Source: RYN-230 sp963768945 (GTDB taxonomy: Bacteria; Actinomycetota; Actinomycetes; Streptosporangiales; Streptosporangiaceae). Taken from it: 64,000 bases of DNA. The first letter of the stretch is position 1. Every line of letters begins with the position of its first letter. A program made the translations under genes and the position numbers. Under the pieces are notes generated by a model that was not told the DNA's origin, did not search any database, and saw only the letters and a program-made list of their open reading frames with translations. The stretch is taken from the NCBI GenBank assembly GCA_963768945.1, contig CAVYJW010000003.1:806001-870000 (forward strand). The letters run 5' to 3'. Below, in pieces: positions 7,608 through 16,564 of the stretch.

Positions 7608-8774
7608 TCAGCTGCCCCAGCTGGCCGGGGTGCCGCCCACGCGGTCGGCGATGATCTTGCCGGCGTAGCCAGAGCGCCGGTAGGCGGCGACCGGGTCGGG
7701 GTCCAGGCCCATGTCCTCGCGGAGTTCGGCCAGCAGGGGCCGGACGTCGGTGTTGTAGGCGTCCATGAACGCGGCGTTGGCGCCGAGTACGTCGCCGGCC
7801 TGCTGTGCGGCGGCCAGCGCCGTGGTGTCGATGAGCAGTGCCTTGGCCGTGGCTTCCTGGACGTTCATCACCGAGCGGATCTGCGCTGGGATCTTGGGCT
7901 CGATGTTGTGGCACTGGTCGAGCATGAACGCGATGCCGGCCTCGGGGCGCAGCGCGCCCGCGACTGCCACCTCGTGCAGGATGCGGAACAGCTGGAACGG
8001 GTCGGCGGCCCCGACCATCAGGTCGTCGTCGGCGTAGAAGCGGCTGTTGAAGTCGAACCCGCCGAGCCGCCCGGCCCGCAGCAGCACGGCCACGATGAAC
8101 TCGATGTTCGTGCCGGGTGCGTGGTGGCCGGTGTCCACGCAGACCCCGGCCTGCGGCCCGAGCGCCAGGCAGTGCAGCAGCGAGGTGCCCCAGTCGGGCA
8201 CGTCAGTGGTGTAGAACGACGGCTCGAACAGCTTGTACTCCAGCAGCATCCGCTGCGCCGGGCCGAGCCGCTGGTACACCTCGGCCAGGCTCTCGGCCAG
8301 GCGGTCCTGGCGGCCGCGGATGTCGTCCTGGCCCGGGTAGTTGGTGCCGTCGGCGAACCATAGCTTGAGGTCACGGGACCCGGTGGCGTCCATGATGTTG
8401 ACACATTCCATCAGGTGGGCCACGGCCTTGCGGCGCACCCGGGGGTCGGGGTTGCAGACGCTGCCCAGCCGGTAGTCGTCGTCCTGGAACACGTTGGCGT
8501 TGATCGTGCCGAGCGCCACACCGGCGGCGGAGGCGTGCTCGGCCAGCGCGGCGTAGTCGTCCACCTTGTCCCACGGGATGTGCAGCGCGACGGACGGGGC
8601 CACCCCGGTGAACTTGTGGACCTGCGCCGCGTCGTCGATCTTCTCCTGCGGGGTGCGGGGCACGCCCGGCTGGGCGAACACCTTGAACCGGGTCCCGGTG
8701 TTCCCGAAGGCCCAGGACGGGAGTTCGATCCGCTGCGACCTCAGGGCGGTCCTCACGGCGGTCAGGTCAGGCAT
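7608..8774 (-). CDS. rhaI: L-rhamnose isomerase
   Basis: Converts L-rhamnose to L-rhamnulose, the first catabolic step. The 388-residue protein is of the xylose-isomerase-like TIM-barrel type found in actinobacteria and pseudomonads, not the longer E. coli RhaA type. Metal-binding and active-site regions can be seen in TINANVFQDDDYRLG, LLEYKLFEPSFY, GVCVDTGHHAPGTN, GGFDFNSRFYADDD and FMLDQCHNIEPK. It is 92 bases before rhaEW on the same strand and follows a repeat- and hairpin-rich spacer after the transporter genes. Confidence 0.92.
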   Translation of the reverse strand: MPDLTAVRTALRSQRIELPSWAFGNTGTRFKVFAQPGVPRTPQEKIDDAAQVHKFTGVAPSVALHIPWDKVDDYAALAEHASAAGVALGTINANVFQDDDYRLGSVCNPDPRVRRKAVAHLMECVNIMDATGSRDLKLWFADGTNYPGQDDIRGRQDRLAESLAEVYQRLGPAQRMLLEYKLFEPSFYTTDVPDWGTSLLHCLALGPQAGVCVDTGHHAPGTNIEFIVAVLLRAGRLGGFDFNSRFYADDDLMVGAADPFQLFRILHEVAVAGALRPEAGIAFMLDQCHNIEPKIPAQIRSVMNVQEATAKALLIDTTALAAAQQAGDVLGANAAFMDAYNTDVRPLLAELREDMGLDPDPVAAYRRSGYAGKIIADRVGGTPASWGS

Positions 8775-8840
8775 CTCGGGTCATCTCCAGGCAGCAGATC
8801 TCGTCCAGCTCGCGGTGCCCGCGGGCGCGCACCCGGGCGC

Positions 8841-8940
8841 GGTCCCCGGCCGGGGCGCGCGGTCCCCGGCCGGGGCGCGCGGCCCCCGGCCGGGGCGCGC
8901 GGCCCCCGGCCGGGGCGCGCGGCCCCCGGCCGGGGCGCGG
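8841..8940. repeat. Five 20-bp tandem repeats with palindromic core
   Basis: Unit GGYCCCCGGCCGGGGCGCGC, five head-to-tail copies (8841, 8861, 8881, 8901, 8921), with only a C/T change at position 3 and one end change. CCCCGGCCGGGG inside each unit is self-complementary, so each copy can fold alone or pair with others. Degenerate copies continue to about 8985. Confidence 0.9.
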
Positions 8941-9028
8941 CCCCCGGCTGGGGGGCGCGGTCCGGCCGGGGCGCGGTCCGGCCGGCTCAGTTCAGGTGAA
9001 ATATCTCGCCGATCCGGCCGGCGGCGGC

Positions 9029-9076
9029 GTGATCATGGGATCGGTGTCGTTCTGGCGACACCAATCCCATGATCAC
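9029..9076 (-). terminator. 21-bp inverted repeat downstream of rhaS
   Basis: Arms 9029-9049 and 9056-9076 are complementary at 20 of 21 positions with a six-base loop (TTCTGG). The hairpin begins 34 bases after the rhaS stop on the minus strand. No T-run follows, so it may be a factor-aided terminator, an RNA-stabilising stem or a dispersed palindrome rather than a classical terminator. Confidence 0.5.
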
Positions 9077-9109
9077 GCACGCCCGGGCTGGCCAGAAGGG
9101 TCAAAAGGG

Positions 9110-10186
9110 TCAGAAGTTGAAGTTGTTGATGTTGGCCTTGGTGAAGACGAACGGTGGGCCGAGCAGGATGCTGTCGTCCGAGCCGACCGTGAACTTGCCG
9201 AGCTTGCCCGCGGTGAAGGACTGTCCCGGGGCGTTGGTGATCTTCTTGGAGGCGTAGTTGACCGCGGCATAGGCGGCCAGGTAGCCGAGGTCGGCCGGGT
9301 TCCACAGCTCGAACGCCGGTGCGACCCCGTTGGCCACGTACTTCTTCATCGAGTCCGGCGTGCCCAGCCCGGTCACGATGACCTTGCCCTTGTACTTGGA
9401 CGAGGAGACCACCTGGGCGGCGGCCAGGATGCCGACCGTGGTCGGGGAGATGATGCCCTTGAGGTTCGGGTAGTGCTGCAGCAGGCCCTGGGTCACCTGG
9501 GTGGCGGTGGTCGGGTCGTCGTTGCCGTAGACGGTCGAGACCAGCTTTATCTTCGGGTACTTCTTCAGTTCCTGCTTCATGTAGCTGATCCACTGGTTCT
9601 GGTTCGTGGCCGACGCGGCGGCGGACACGATCCCGATCTGGCCGCTGTCGTGGATCTCCTTGGCCAGCAGGTCCACCTCACTGGTCCCGATCTGGGCGGT
9701 GGACGCCTGGTTCACGAACAGGTCCCGGCAGGCCGGGGCGTCGGAGTCGTAGGTGACCACGGTGATGCCCTTGGCCATGGCCGACTTCAGGGTCGGGCAC
9801 AGCGCGTTCGGGTCGGTGGCCGACACGATGAGCGCGTTGGCGCCCTTGGTGATCGCGGCCTGGATGGCCGGGATCTGGGAGGAGGGCGTGGCTGCCGTCC
9901 CGCTGGTCTCGGTCGCGGTCTCGCCCAGGGTGGCCAGGGCGGCCATGGCCCCGCCCGACTTCACGCTGTCGGCGGTGGTGAAGTAGGGGTTACCGAGGTT
10001 CTTCGGGATGATGAAGACCTTCAGGCCGGTCTTCAGCGTGCCGGAGGCCCCGGAACTGGACGAGGCGGACGCGGACGAGGACGAGGCAGTGGAACCGCTC
10101 CCGGACGAGCCGCAGGCGGCGAGGGTCGCGGAGGCCACCAGGAGCACTGCGGGTGCCCAGAAGGCTCTCCTCATTGAGCGTCTCAT
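9110..10186 (-). CDS. rhaS: Rhamnose ABC importer, substrate-binding lipoprotein
   Basis: Extracellular sugar-binding protein of the periplasmic-binding-protein type 1 group, 358 residues. A signal peptide with positively charged start, hydrophobic core and lipobox LAAC (ASATLAACGSSG) predicts a lipoprotein; a serine/alanine linker follows to about residue 50. Binding-domain motifs include VFIIPKNLGNPYF, ANALIVSATDPNAL, VVTYDSDAPA and VIVTGLGTPDSM. The first of two ATGs is used because AAAGGA lies at proper distance. Specificity for rhamnose is inferred from its neighbours (rhaT, rhaP, rhaQ, rhaI). Confidence 0.9.
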   Translation of the reverse strand: MRRSMRRAFWAPAVLLVASATLAACGSSGSGSTASSSSASASSSSGASGTLKTGLKVFIIPKNLGNPYFTTADSVKSGGAMAALATLGETATETSGTAATPSSQIPAIQAAITKGANALIVSATDPNALCPTLKSAMAKGITVVTYDSDAPACRDLFVNQASTAQIGTSEVDLLAKEIHDSGQIGIVSAAASATNQNQWISYMKQELKKYPKIKLVSTVYGNDDPTTATQVTQGLLQHYPNLKGIISPTTVGILAAAQVVSSSKYKGKVIVTGLGTPDSMKKYVANGVAPAFELWNPADLGYLAAYAAVNYASKKITNAPGQSFTAGKLGKFTVGSDDSILLGPPFVFTKANINNFNF

Positions 10187-10312
10187 GCGTGAATCCTTTC
10201 AATCGGGGGGCGTGCTTGGTGCTGCGGACCTTGAGGGGAGAGGGGCCGGTGCCGCGGCGACCGGCCCTCGTGTCGCGCGGCCGGGCCGGGATGTGGCCCG
10301 GGCCGGGCCTGG

Positions 10313-11425
10313 TCATGTCCCGCTCCCGACGGCGGGGGACTGGCGGCCGCCCCGGCCGCTCCGCCCGCTCCGGCCGCGGGCCCACGGGGGAAGACCCTGC
10401 CGGAGCCGCCCGGCGTTCGGGGCGAACACGCTGACGAGCAGGAGGGCGCCGATCACGATACCGGTGGCCTCCTGGTTGAAGTTGGTGAGCAGCAGGGCGT
10501 TCTGCAGCCCCGCGAACGCGATCACCGCCAGCACCACGCCGGCCAGCGTGCCCTTGCCGCCGAAGATGGACACCCCGCCGAGCAGCACGATCGCGACCAC
10601 GTCCAGTTCGAGGCCAAGCCCGTTGTTCTGCACCGCGGTGGCGAGGCGGAACGTCCACAGCACCCCGGCCATGGCGCAGACCAGGCCGGACACCACGTAC
10701 AGCGTGGTCTTGACCCGCTTGACCCGGATCCCAGCGAACAGCGCGGCCTCCGGGCTGGCCCCCATCGCGTAGATGGACCGGCCGGTCGCGGTGGCGTGCA
10801 GCACGACCCCGAAGATCACGGCCAGCACCACGAAGATCGCGACGTTGTAGGGGATCTGGGTGTGCGGCAGAGGCAGCACTCCGATGTTGGTGTAGGTCGC
10901 GGGGAAGTTGGAGACCGTGTTGGCCCCGAGCAGAATGAGGGCCACCCCCCGGTACAGCGCGAGGGTGCCGATCGTGACCGCCAGCGAGGGCAGGCCGACC
11001 CGGGTCACCAGCAGCCCGTTGATCAGCCCGGCCACGATCCCGAGCAGCGCGACCATCACGAAGATGGCCGGCATCGGCCAGTGGTGGCTCCACAGGACGC
11101 CGAGCAGGGCGCTGGACATCCCCAGGATCGAGGCCACGGACAGGTCGATCTCGCCGCTGATGATGATCAGCGTCATCGGCAGGGCCATGATCGCGATCTC
11201 GCCCGAGGTGACGCCGGTGTTGAAGAAGTTGCCGCTGGTCAGGAACTGGGGCGAGGTGACAGCCCCGAAGATCACGATGGCCACGACCAGGAGGAACAGG
11301 CCGGTTTCCCAGCGCACCGAGCCGCGCGCGGCGGCCCGGAGCAGCCCCGTCGGCCCGGTGGCGGGGGCGGGGGGTGACCCGGTGGCCGGGCCGGGCGCGG
11401 CGCGCGCGTTCAGGTCAGGTTCCAA
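10313..11425 (-). CDS. rhaQ: Rhamnose ABC importer, permease
   Basis: Integral membrane subunit of 370 residues in the branched-chain amino acid/monosaccharide permease family, with roughly eight to ten hydrophobic segments. Typical stretches are IISGEIDLSVASILGMSSAL near residue 90 and LLGGVSIFGGKGTLAGVVL in the C-terminal half, the conserved region that contacts the ATPase. The N-terminus is proline/alanine-rich (about 30 residues). Its start overlaps the preceding permease gene by 11 bases. The P/Q assignment follows the Rhizobium order and could be swapped. Confidence 0.88.
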   Translation of the reverse strand: MEPDLNARAAPGPATGSPPAPATGPTGLLRAAARGSVRWETGLFLLVVAIVIFGAVTSPQFLTSGNFFNTGVTSGEIAIMALPMTLIIISGEIDLSVASILGMSSALLGVLWSHHWPMPAIFVMVALLGIVAGLINGLLVTRVGLPSLAVTIGTLALYRGVALILLGANTVSNFPATYTNIGVLPLPHTQIPYNVAIFVVLAVIFGVVLHATATGRSIYAMGASPEAALFAGIRVKRVKTTLYVVSGLVCAMAGVLWTFRLATAVQNNGLGLELDVVAIVLLGGVSIFGGKGTLAGVVLAVIAFAGLQNALLLTNFNQEATGIVIGALLLVSVFAPNAGRLRQGLPPWARGRSGRSGRGGRQSPAVGSGT

Positions 11426-12467
11426 CGCCGGGGCTCCTTCGCCGCAGTGCGATCATGAGGCGCACAGAGATGATCCGGTCGAGTGTGATGGCCAGCAGGA
11501 GCAGGAAGCCGGAGATGGCCTCGAGCCACAACTGCGGGAACCCCAGCACGTTCAGCGCGGAGTTGATGCTGGACAGCAGCAGCGCGCCGACTGCCGCGCC
11601 CACCGCGCTCCCGCTCCCGCCGAAGATGGCCACCCCGCCGACGACCACCGCAGAGATAACGGTCAGTTCGTAGCCGGTCCCCGCGGTCGAGTCGATCGTC
11701 TGGTACTGCGCGGCCCAGAGCACCCCGGCCACCCCGGCGATGGCCCCGCTCATGGCGAAGGCGGTGAAGATCCGCTTGCCGACCGGGATGCCGGCCAGCC
11801 GGGCCGCCTCCGGGTTCGAGCCGATCGCGTACAGCTCGCGGCCCGAGCGGAACGCGCGCAGGTAGTAGGCGCCGATGCCGATCACCACGGCGATCGCGAT
11901 GGCCAGGTAGGGGATGCCCGCCACGGTGGCCCTGGGAATGTTGGTGAAGGAGTTCGGCAGAGTCTGGGCGGTCACCTCGTTGCCGCCCACGATGAGGATG
12001 TCGATGCCCCGGATGATGTACAGGGTGGCCAGCGTGACCACCAGGCTGGGCACCCGCCCGACGGCGACCATGAGCCCGTTGCCCATCCCGCACACGAGCC
12101 CGATGCCCAGGCCGATGAGGAAGACCAGCGGGATCGGGATGCCCGGGTGGTGGCCGAACATCCCGGCCGACACGTAGGCCGACAGGCCCAGCACCGAGCC
12201 GATCGACAGGTCCACGTTCCGGCTGACCACGACCATGGTCTCGCCCAGCGCGAGCAGCGCGTAGACCGTGGTGTTGATGAGCAGGAACTGGAGGTTCTGC
12301 TGGTTCAGGAACGACGGCTGGATGCTGGTCGTGATGGCCACGAATACCAGCAGCACGGCGATGATGCCGGACTCCCGGACCCGGAAGACCCGCTCGGTGA
12401 GCCTGCGGGAGCCGCTGCCGGCCGGGGCGCCCGCGGGTTCCCGGCGCTCGGTCACGGTGCTCGTCAT
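11415..12467 (-). CDS. rhaP: Rhamnose ABC importer, permease
   Basis: Second membrane subunit, 350 residues, same family as the next gene; the two should form the heterodimeric channel. Conserved stretches are VVVSRNVDLSIGSVLGLSAY and VVGGVAIFGGSGSAVGAAVG. The ATG at 12467 is chosen because the upstream in-frame sequence is arginine-rich and unlike a permease; MTSTVTERREP then leads into the first membrane segment. It follows rhaT after 49 bases and overlaps rhaQ by 11. Confidence 0.88.
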   Translation of the reverse strand: MTSTVTERREPAGAPAGSGSRRLTERVFRVRESGIIAVLLVFVAITTSIQPSFLNQQNLQFLLINTTVYALLALGETMVVVSRNVDLSIGSVLGLSAYVSAGMFGHHPGIPIPLVFLIGLGIGLVCGMGNGLMVAVGRVPSLVVTLATLYIIRGIDILIVGGNEVTAQTLPNSFTNIPRATVAGIPYLAIAIAVVIGIGAYYLRAFRSGRELYAIGSNPEAARLAGIPVGKRIFTAFAMSGAIAGVAGVLWAAQYQTIDSTAGTGYELTVISAVVVGGVAIFGGSGSAVGAAVGALLLSSINSALNVLGFPQLWLEAISGFLLLLAITLDRIISVRLMIALRRRSPGVGT

Positions 12468-12516
12468 GCGGCCCGCTCCCGGTGCCCCATCATGGCCATG
12501 ACGGGTGCTCCTGTCG

Positions 12517-14016
12517 TCATGAGGCCTCCCGCAGCTGGCCCGTCGCGGCGGCCATGATCTTCTCCTCCGAGGCGTCCGCATGCCCGAACTCCGCGGTCAG
12601 CCGGCCCTCGCGCATGACCAGGATCCGGTCCCCGACGTGCAGCACCTCGGGGAGTTCTGAGGAGATCATCAAGATGGCGACCCCGTCCCGGGCCAGCCGC
12701 ACCAGGAGCCTGTGGACCTCCGCCTTGGTGGCGATGTCGATGCCCCGCGTCGGCTCGTCCACGATCAGTAGCGCGGGCTGGCGGCCCAGCCACTTGGCCA
12801 GGACGACCTTCTGCTGGTTGCCGCCGGACAGCCGGGACACCGGGTCGACCAGGCGGCCGTACTTGAGGTTGAGCCGGACCGCCCAGTCGGCCGCGAATGC
12901 CCGCTCGGCCGCGGCCCGGACCAGGCCGGCCTTGCGGAGCCGGCCGAGCGACGCGAGCGCCACGTTCTGCTGCACCGACATGTCCATGACCAGGCCCTGC
13001 TGCCGCCGGTCCTCGGGAACGAAGCCGATCCCGGCGGCCATCGCGGCGGTCGGGGAGGCCCGCCGCAGCTCGCGGCCGCGCATCACGACCCGGCCCGCGT
13101 CGTAGCGGTCGATGCCGAACACGCCCCGGGCCACCTCGCTGCGCCCCGACCCGACCAGGCCGGACAGGGCGACGATCTCGCCGGCCCGCACGTCCAGCGA
13201 GATGTCGGTGAACACGCCTTCCCTGGTCAGGTGCTCCACCCGGAGCACCAGCTCGCCGGGCACACCGCGCTCGCCGGCCACCCGCTCCTCCACCTGCCGC
13301 CCCACCATGGCGCGGACCAGGTCGTCGGCGGTCATCCCGGCCAGTTCGCTAGTGAGGACGTGCCGGCCGTCTCGCATGACCGTCACCCGCTGGCAGATCT
13401 CGAAGACCTCTTCCAGCCGGTGGGAGATGAACAGGACCGCGGCGCCGGCGGAGCGGAGCGCGGCGACCGCGTCGAACAGCCGGGCGACCTCGGTCGCGGA
13501 CAAGGCCGCGGTGGGCTCGTCCATCACGATCACCCGGGCGTCCAGCGACAGGGCCTTGGCGATCTCAACGATCTGCTGGTCCGCAATGGACAGCCCGCGG
13601 CTGATGCGGCCCGGATCGAGCTTGACTCCCAGCCGGGCGAACAGGGCCGCGGAATCCGCGTGCATCCGGCGCCGGTCGATCCGCCGCCCGGCCAGCAGCG
13701 GCTGGCGTCCCATGAAGATGTTCTCCGCGACGCTCAGGTCGGGGAACAGGGTGGGCTCCTGATAGATGACCGCGATCCCGGCGTTCTGGGCGTCGGCCGG
13801 GTTGTGCAGGCCGACCATTGCCCCGTCGACCAGCAGCTCACCGGAGTCCGGCTGGTACACCCCGGCGAGGATCTTGACCATGGTGGACTTGCCGGCGCCG
13901 TTCTCGCCGACCAGGGCGTGCGCTTCGCCGGGGTAGAGGTCGATCGTGCCGTCGGTGACCGCGCGCACCGCGCCGAACGATTTGGTGGCACTGTGAAGGG
14001 CCAGCACGGGAACCAC
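12517..14016 (-). CDS. rhaT: Rhamnose ABC importer, ATP-binding protein (two ABC domains)
   Basis: Sugar-type ATPase of 499 residues with two fused ABC domains. The first has Walker A GENGAGKST, Q-loop VIYQEPTLFPDL, signature LSIADQQIVEIAKAL and Walker B VIVMDEPTAALS. The second has the usual degenerate Walker A (SGLVGSGRSEV), signature RLSGGNQQKVVLAKWL and Walker B LIVDEPTRGID. GTG at 14016 gives MVPVLALHSATKSFG, the normal start. The same frame stays open upstream through a 48-bp repeat but has no ATG, GTG or TTG. It is the first gene of the rhamnose operon and divergent from the LacI regulator. Confidence 0.92.
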   Translation of the reverse strand: MVPVLALHSATKSFGAVRAVTDGTIDLYPGEAHALVGENGAGKSTMVKILAGVYQPDSGELLVDGAMVGLHNPADAQNAGIAVIYQEPTLFPDLSVAENIFMGRQPLLAGRRIDRRRMHADSAALFARLGVKLDPGRISRGLSIADQQIVEIAKALSLDARVIVMDEPTAALSATEVARLFDAVAALRSAGAAVLFISHRLEEVFEICQRVTVMRDGRHVLTSELAGMTADDLVRAMVGRQVEERVAGERGVPGELVLRVEHLTREGVFTDISLDVRAGEIVALSGLVGSGRSEVARGVFGIDRYDAGRVVMRGRELRRASPTAAMAAGIGFVPEDRRQQGLVMDMSVQQNVALASLGRLRKAGLVRAAAERAFAADWAVRLNLKYGRLVDPVSRLSGGNQQKVVLAKWLGRQPALLIVDEPTRGIDIATKAEVHRLLVRLARDGVAILMISSELPEVLHVGDRILVMREGRLTAEFGHADASEEKIMAAATGQLREAS

Positions 14017-14095
14017 GTCCGGGACCGGCTCCGTTGCTGGGGCCTGGCTGGCTGAGGTTGCTGGTGGCGTCGGGCCGGGGGCGCTGGCCGGCGGC

Positions 14096-14230
14096 GGGGC
14101 TGAGTCCGCGGGGTCAGCGGGTGGTGCCGGGGCTGCGGCCTGCGGGGCTGAGTCCGCGGGGTCAGCGGGTGGTGCCGGGGCTGCGGCCTGCGGGGCTGGG
14201 CTGGCGGGGTCAGCGGGTGGTGTGGGGGCC
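14096..14230. repeat. 48-bp tandem repeat, 2.8 copies
   Basis: Copies at 14096-14143 and 14144-14191 are identical, and a partial diverged copy covers 14192-14230. The unit length is a multiple of three. In the rhaT frame each unit would read APAPPADPADSAPQAA without stops. Confidence 0.88.
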
Positions 14231-14415
14231 GCGCCGGCGGGGCCTCGCAGGCGGGGTCTCGGCCGGCGACGGCGTCTCGGGACCCGGGATGCCGGACGAG
14301 GGGATCCCGCCGTCGTGGGCGTCGCCAGCTGTCACAGCCCGGCCCCCTCTCGTCTCTGGGTGGGTCGCCCCAGTCCGGCAGCAGGCCAGCGGGGGGTGCC
14401 TGAAGGAGCATGTGC

Positions 14416-14427
14416 TATAACGTTTCA
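14416..14427. promoter_or_regulatory. Candidate LacI-family operator
   Basis: TATAACGTTTCA has the central CG and partial dyad symmetry (T-AACGTT-A type) typical of LacI/GalR operators. It lies in the A+T-richer part of the divergent rhaT/LacI spacer and overlaps a possible TATAAC -10 element. A looser match, GAATCGTTAC, is at 14492-14501. Binding is inferred only. Confidence 0.35.
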
Positions 14428-14685
14428 AGGATGTGGAAGCAGTGTCGAGCGAAGTCACGACCCTGTCAATAAGAGGTCCGCGCCGATGCCCGAATCGTTA
14501 CAGACAGGTTTCATGGCCGCTATTGTCCTGACCAATCCCGGGTGGGGGCTGGCCCGTCAGCCCCCGGTCGCGGTATGGCTGGGGGGCTGCTGGTCGTGGC
14601 TAACGGGCGGCTGCCGGTCCTGCGGGGGCGCGTGTGGTTGACGCCTTCCAGCGCTCCGCACGACACTGACCGCACAGGAGGAGCC

Positions 14686-15744
14686 GTGGCGGACACGCCG
14701 GTCAGTATCAGGGAGGTCGCCGCCCTTGCCGGCGTCTCGCTCGGCACTGTCTCCAACGTGCTCAACCGCCCCGGAGTGGTGGCCGAACCGACCCGCGCCC
14801 GGGTCCAGGCGGCGATCAAGGATCTGGGCTTCATCCGCAACGAGTCGGCCCGCCAGCTCCGGGCCGGCCGGAGCCGCACGATCGGGCTGGTCGTCCTCGA
14901 TGTCGCTAACCCGTTCTTCACCGACGTCGCGCGCGGCGTCGAGGACGAGGCCAGCGAGGCCGGGCTGGCCGTCATCCTCTGCAACAGCGACGACCAGAAG
15001 GCCAAGGAATCGCGCTACCTCGAGGTGCTGGAGGAGCACCGGGTCCAGGGCATCCTGATCACACCGGTGTCCGGGGCCGACAAGCGGCTGGCCAGCGTGC
15101 AGCGCCGCGGCACCCCGGTGGTGCTCGTGGACAGCCGGTCACCGTCGCGCGGCCAGTGCTCGGTGTCGGTGGACGACGTGCTCGGCGGCGACCTGGCCGT
15201 ATCCCACCTGCTGCACGGCGGCCACGCGCAGATCGCGTTTGTGGGCGGCCCGATGAGCGTCCGCCAGGTCAGCGACCGCCGGGACGGGGCGGTCCGTGCC
15301 CTGGAACGGGCCGGGCGGGGCGCCGCTGATCTCTTCGTGATCGAGACCCTCGCGCTGAACGTGACCGCGGGGCAGCGGGCGGGCGCCGCGCTCGCCGCGC
15401 TGCCCGCGACGGCCCGGCCCACTGCGGTGTTCTGCGCGAACGACCTGCTCGCGCTGGGTGTTCTGCAGGAGATGACCACCCACCGGATCGGCGTGCCCGA
15501 CGATGTGGCGATCGTGGGCTACGACGACGTGGACTTCGCCGCCGCGGCCGCGGTGCCGTTGTCCTCGGTCCGCCAGCCCCGTCATCAGCTGGGCCGGGCC
15601 GCGGCCCAGCTGCTGATCGAGGAGGCCCTCGGCGACGGCACGCACCGGCACCGTCAGGTCGTTTTCGAGCCGGACCTGGTGGTACGCGCGTCGAGCCAGG
15701 GCCGGGCCGGTGTGTCACGAGTAGCCAGAGAGGCGGCAGGCTGA
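14686..15744 (+). CDS. LacI-family regulator, probable rhamnose repressor
   Basis: A 352-residue regulator with an N-terminal LacI helix-turn-helix (ISIREVAALAGVSLGTVSNV-like, residues 7-26), hinge helix ESARQLRAGRS and a periplasmic-binding-like sensor domain (LVVLDVANPFFTDVARGVE, TAVFCANDLLALG, VGYDDVDFAAAAAVPL). GTG at 14686 has AGGAGG four bases upstream, which decides the start. It is divergent from the rhamnose importer and four bases before lutA. It therefore probably represses both arms and responds to rhamnose or an intermediate. Confidence 0.88.
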   Translation: MADTPVSIREVAALAGVSLGTVSNVLNRPGVVAEPTRARVQAAIKDLGFIRNESARQLRAGRSRTIGLVVLDVANPFFTDVARGVEDEASEAGLAVILCNSDDQKAKESRYLEVLEEHRVQGILITPVSGADKRLASVQRRGTPVVLVDSRSPSRGQCSVSVDDVLGGDLAVSHLLHGGHAQIAFVGGPMSVRQVSDRRDGAVRALERAGRGAADLFVIETLALNVTAGQRAGAALAALPATARPTAVFCANDLLALGVLQEMTTHRIGVPDDVAIVGYDDVDFAAAAAVPLSSVRQPRHQLGRAAAQLLIEEALGDGTHRHRQVVFEPDLVVRASSQGRAGVSRVAREAAG

Positions 15745-15748
15745 CCCC

Positions 15749-16564
15749 ATGCGTATTGCCTTGTTCGTTACCTGCGTGGCCGACACGCTGTTCCCCGAGG
15801 CGGGCCGGGCCACGGTCCGGTTGCTGGAGCGGCTTGGCCACCAGGTCGAGTTCCCGGCCGCGCAGACCTGCTGCGGCCAGATGCACGTCAACACGGGCTA
15901 CCTCCACGACGCGCTGCCGCTGGTCCGCCGCTACGTCGAGGTGTTCGAGAACTGCGAGGCGATCGTGGTTCCCTCGGGGTCGTGCACGGGGTCGGTCCGT
16001 CACCAGCACGCGATGGTGGCCCGGCGGTACGGCGACGAGGCGCTGGCCCGCCGCTCGGAGGCGGTCGCCGCCCGTACCTACGAACTGTCCCAGCTGCTGG
16101 TGGACGTGCTAGGGGTAGAGGACGTCGGCGCCTACTACCCGCACCGGGTCACCTACCATCCGACCTGCCATTCGCTGCGGATGCTCCGCGTCGGTGACCG
16201 CCCGCTACGGCTGCTCCGCAACGTGGCCGGGATCGACCTGGTCGAGCTGCCGGACGCCGAGACATGCTGCGGATTCGGCGGCACGTTCGCGGTCAAGAAC
16301 GCGGACACCTCCACAGCCATGCTGGCCGACAAGATGCGGAGCGTGCTGGACACCCAGGCCGAGGTGTGCACGGCCGGGGACAGTTCCTGCCTGATGCACA
16401 TCGGCGGCGGCCTGTCCAGGCTGCGCGCGGGCACCCGGACCGTGCACCTCGCCGAGATCCTGGCCTCGGTGCCGCAAACTTCGGTGCCGCAAACCTCGGA
16501 GCCGCACGCTGGGGAGCCGCAAACTCCGCTGCCGCACGCTGGGGACCAGGCAGGTGCCCGGTGA
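15749..16564 (+). CDS. lutA: Lactate utilisation protein A (Fe-S oxidoreductase subunit)
   Basis: Cysteine-rich-domain protein of the LutABC L-lactate oxidising complex, 271 residues. Two cysteine-rich (CCG-type) domains are visible: QTCCGQMHVNTG with PSGSCTGSV in the first half, and HPTCHSLRM, ETCCGFGGTFAVKN and DSSCLMHIGGG in the second. The last 30 or so residues are a five-copy 15-bp repeat (16469-16543; VPQTS/EPHAG pattern) not expected in the family. GTGA overlap with lutB shows coupling. Confidence 0.9.
   Translation: MRIALFVTCVADTLFPEAGRATVRLLERLGHQVEFPAAQTCCGQMHVNTGYLHDALPLVRRYVEVFENCEAIVVPSGSCTGSVRHQHAMVARRYGDEALARRSEAVAARTYELSQLLVDVLGVEDVGAYYPHRVTYHPTCHSLRMLRVGDRPLRLLRNVAGIDLVELPDAETCCGFGGTFAVKNADTSTAMLADKMRSVLDTQAEVCTAGDSSCLMHIGGGLSRLRAGTRTVHLAEILASVPQTSVPQTSEPHAGEPQTPLPHAGDQAGAR
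16469..16543. repeat. 15-bp tandem repeat in lutA 3' end
   Basis: Five 15-bp units, consensus GTGCCGCAAACTTCG with a variant form ending CACGCTGGG. They encode VPQTS, VPQTS, EPHAG, EPQTP and LPHAG at the LutA C-terminus without breaking the frame. Confidence 0.85.

Larger units (their letters stand above)
8775..9109. other. Repeat- and hairpin-rich spacer between rhaS and rhaI
   Basis: No gene is seen in these 335 bases. They hold the 20-bp tandem repeats at 8841-8940, degenerate further copies to about 8985, and the long hairpin at 9029-9076. The spacer separates the importer genes from the catabolic genes of what is otherwise one minus-strand gene series. Confidence 0.7.
14017..14685. other. 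Divergent control region rhaT / LacI regulator
   Basis: A 669-base spacer without a convincing gene. It holds the 48-bp tandem repeats (14096-14230) on the rhaT side and, nearer the regulator, the only A+T-richer stretch (about 14410-14530). Candidate LacI-type operators lie there. Promoters for both directions are expected in that part. Confidence 0.6.
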
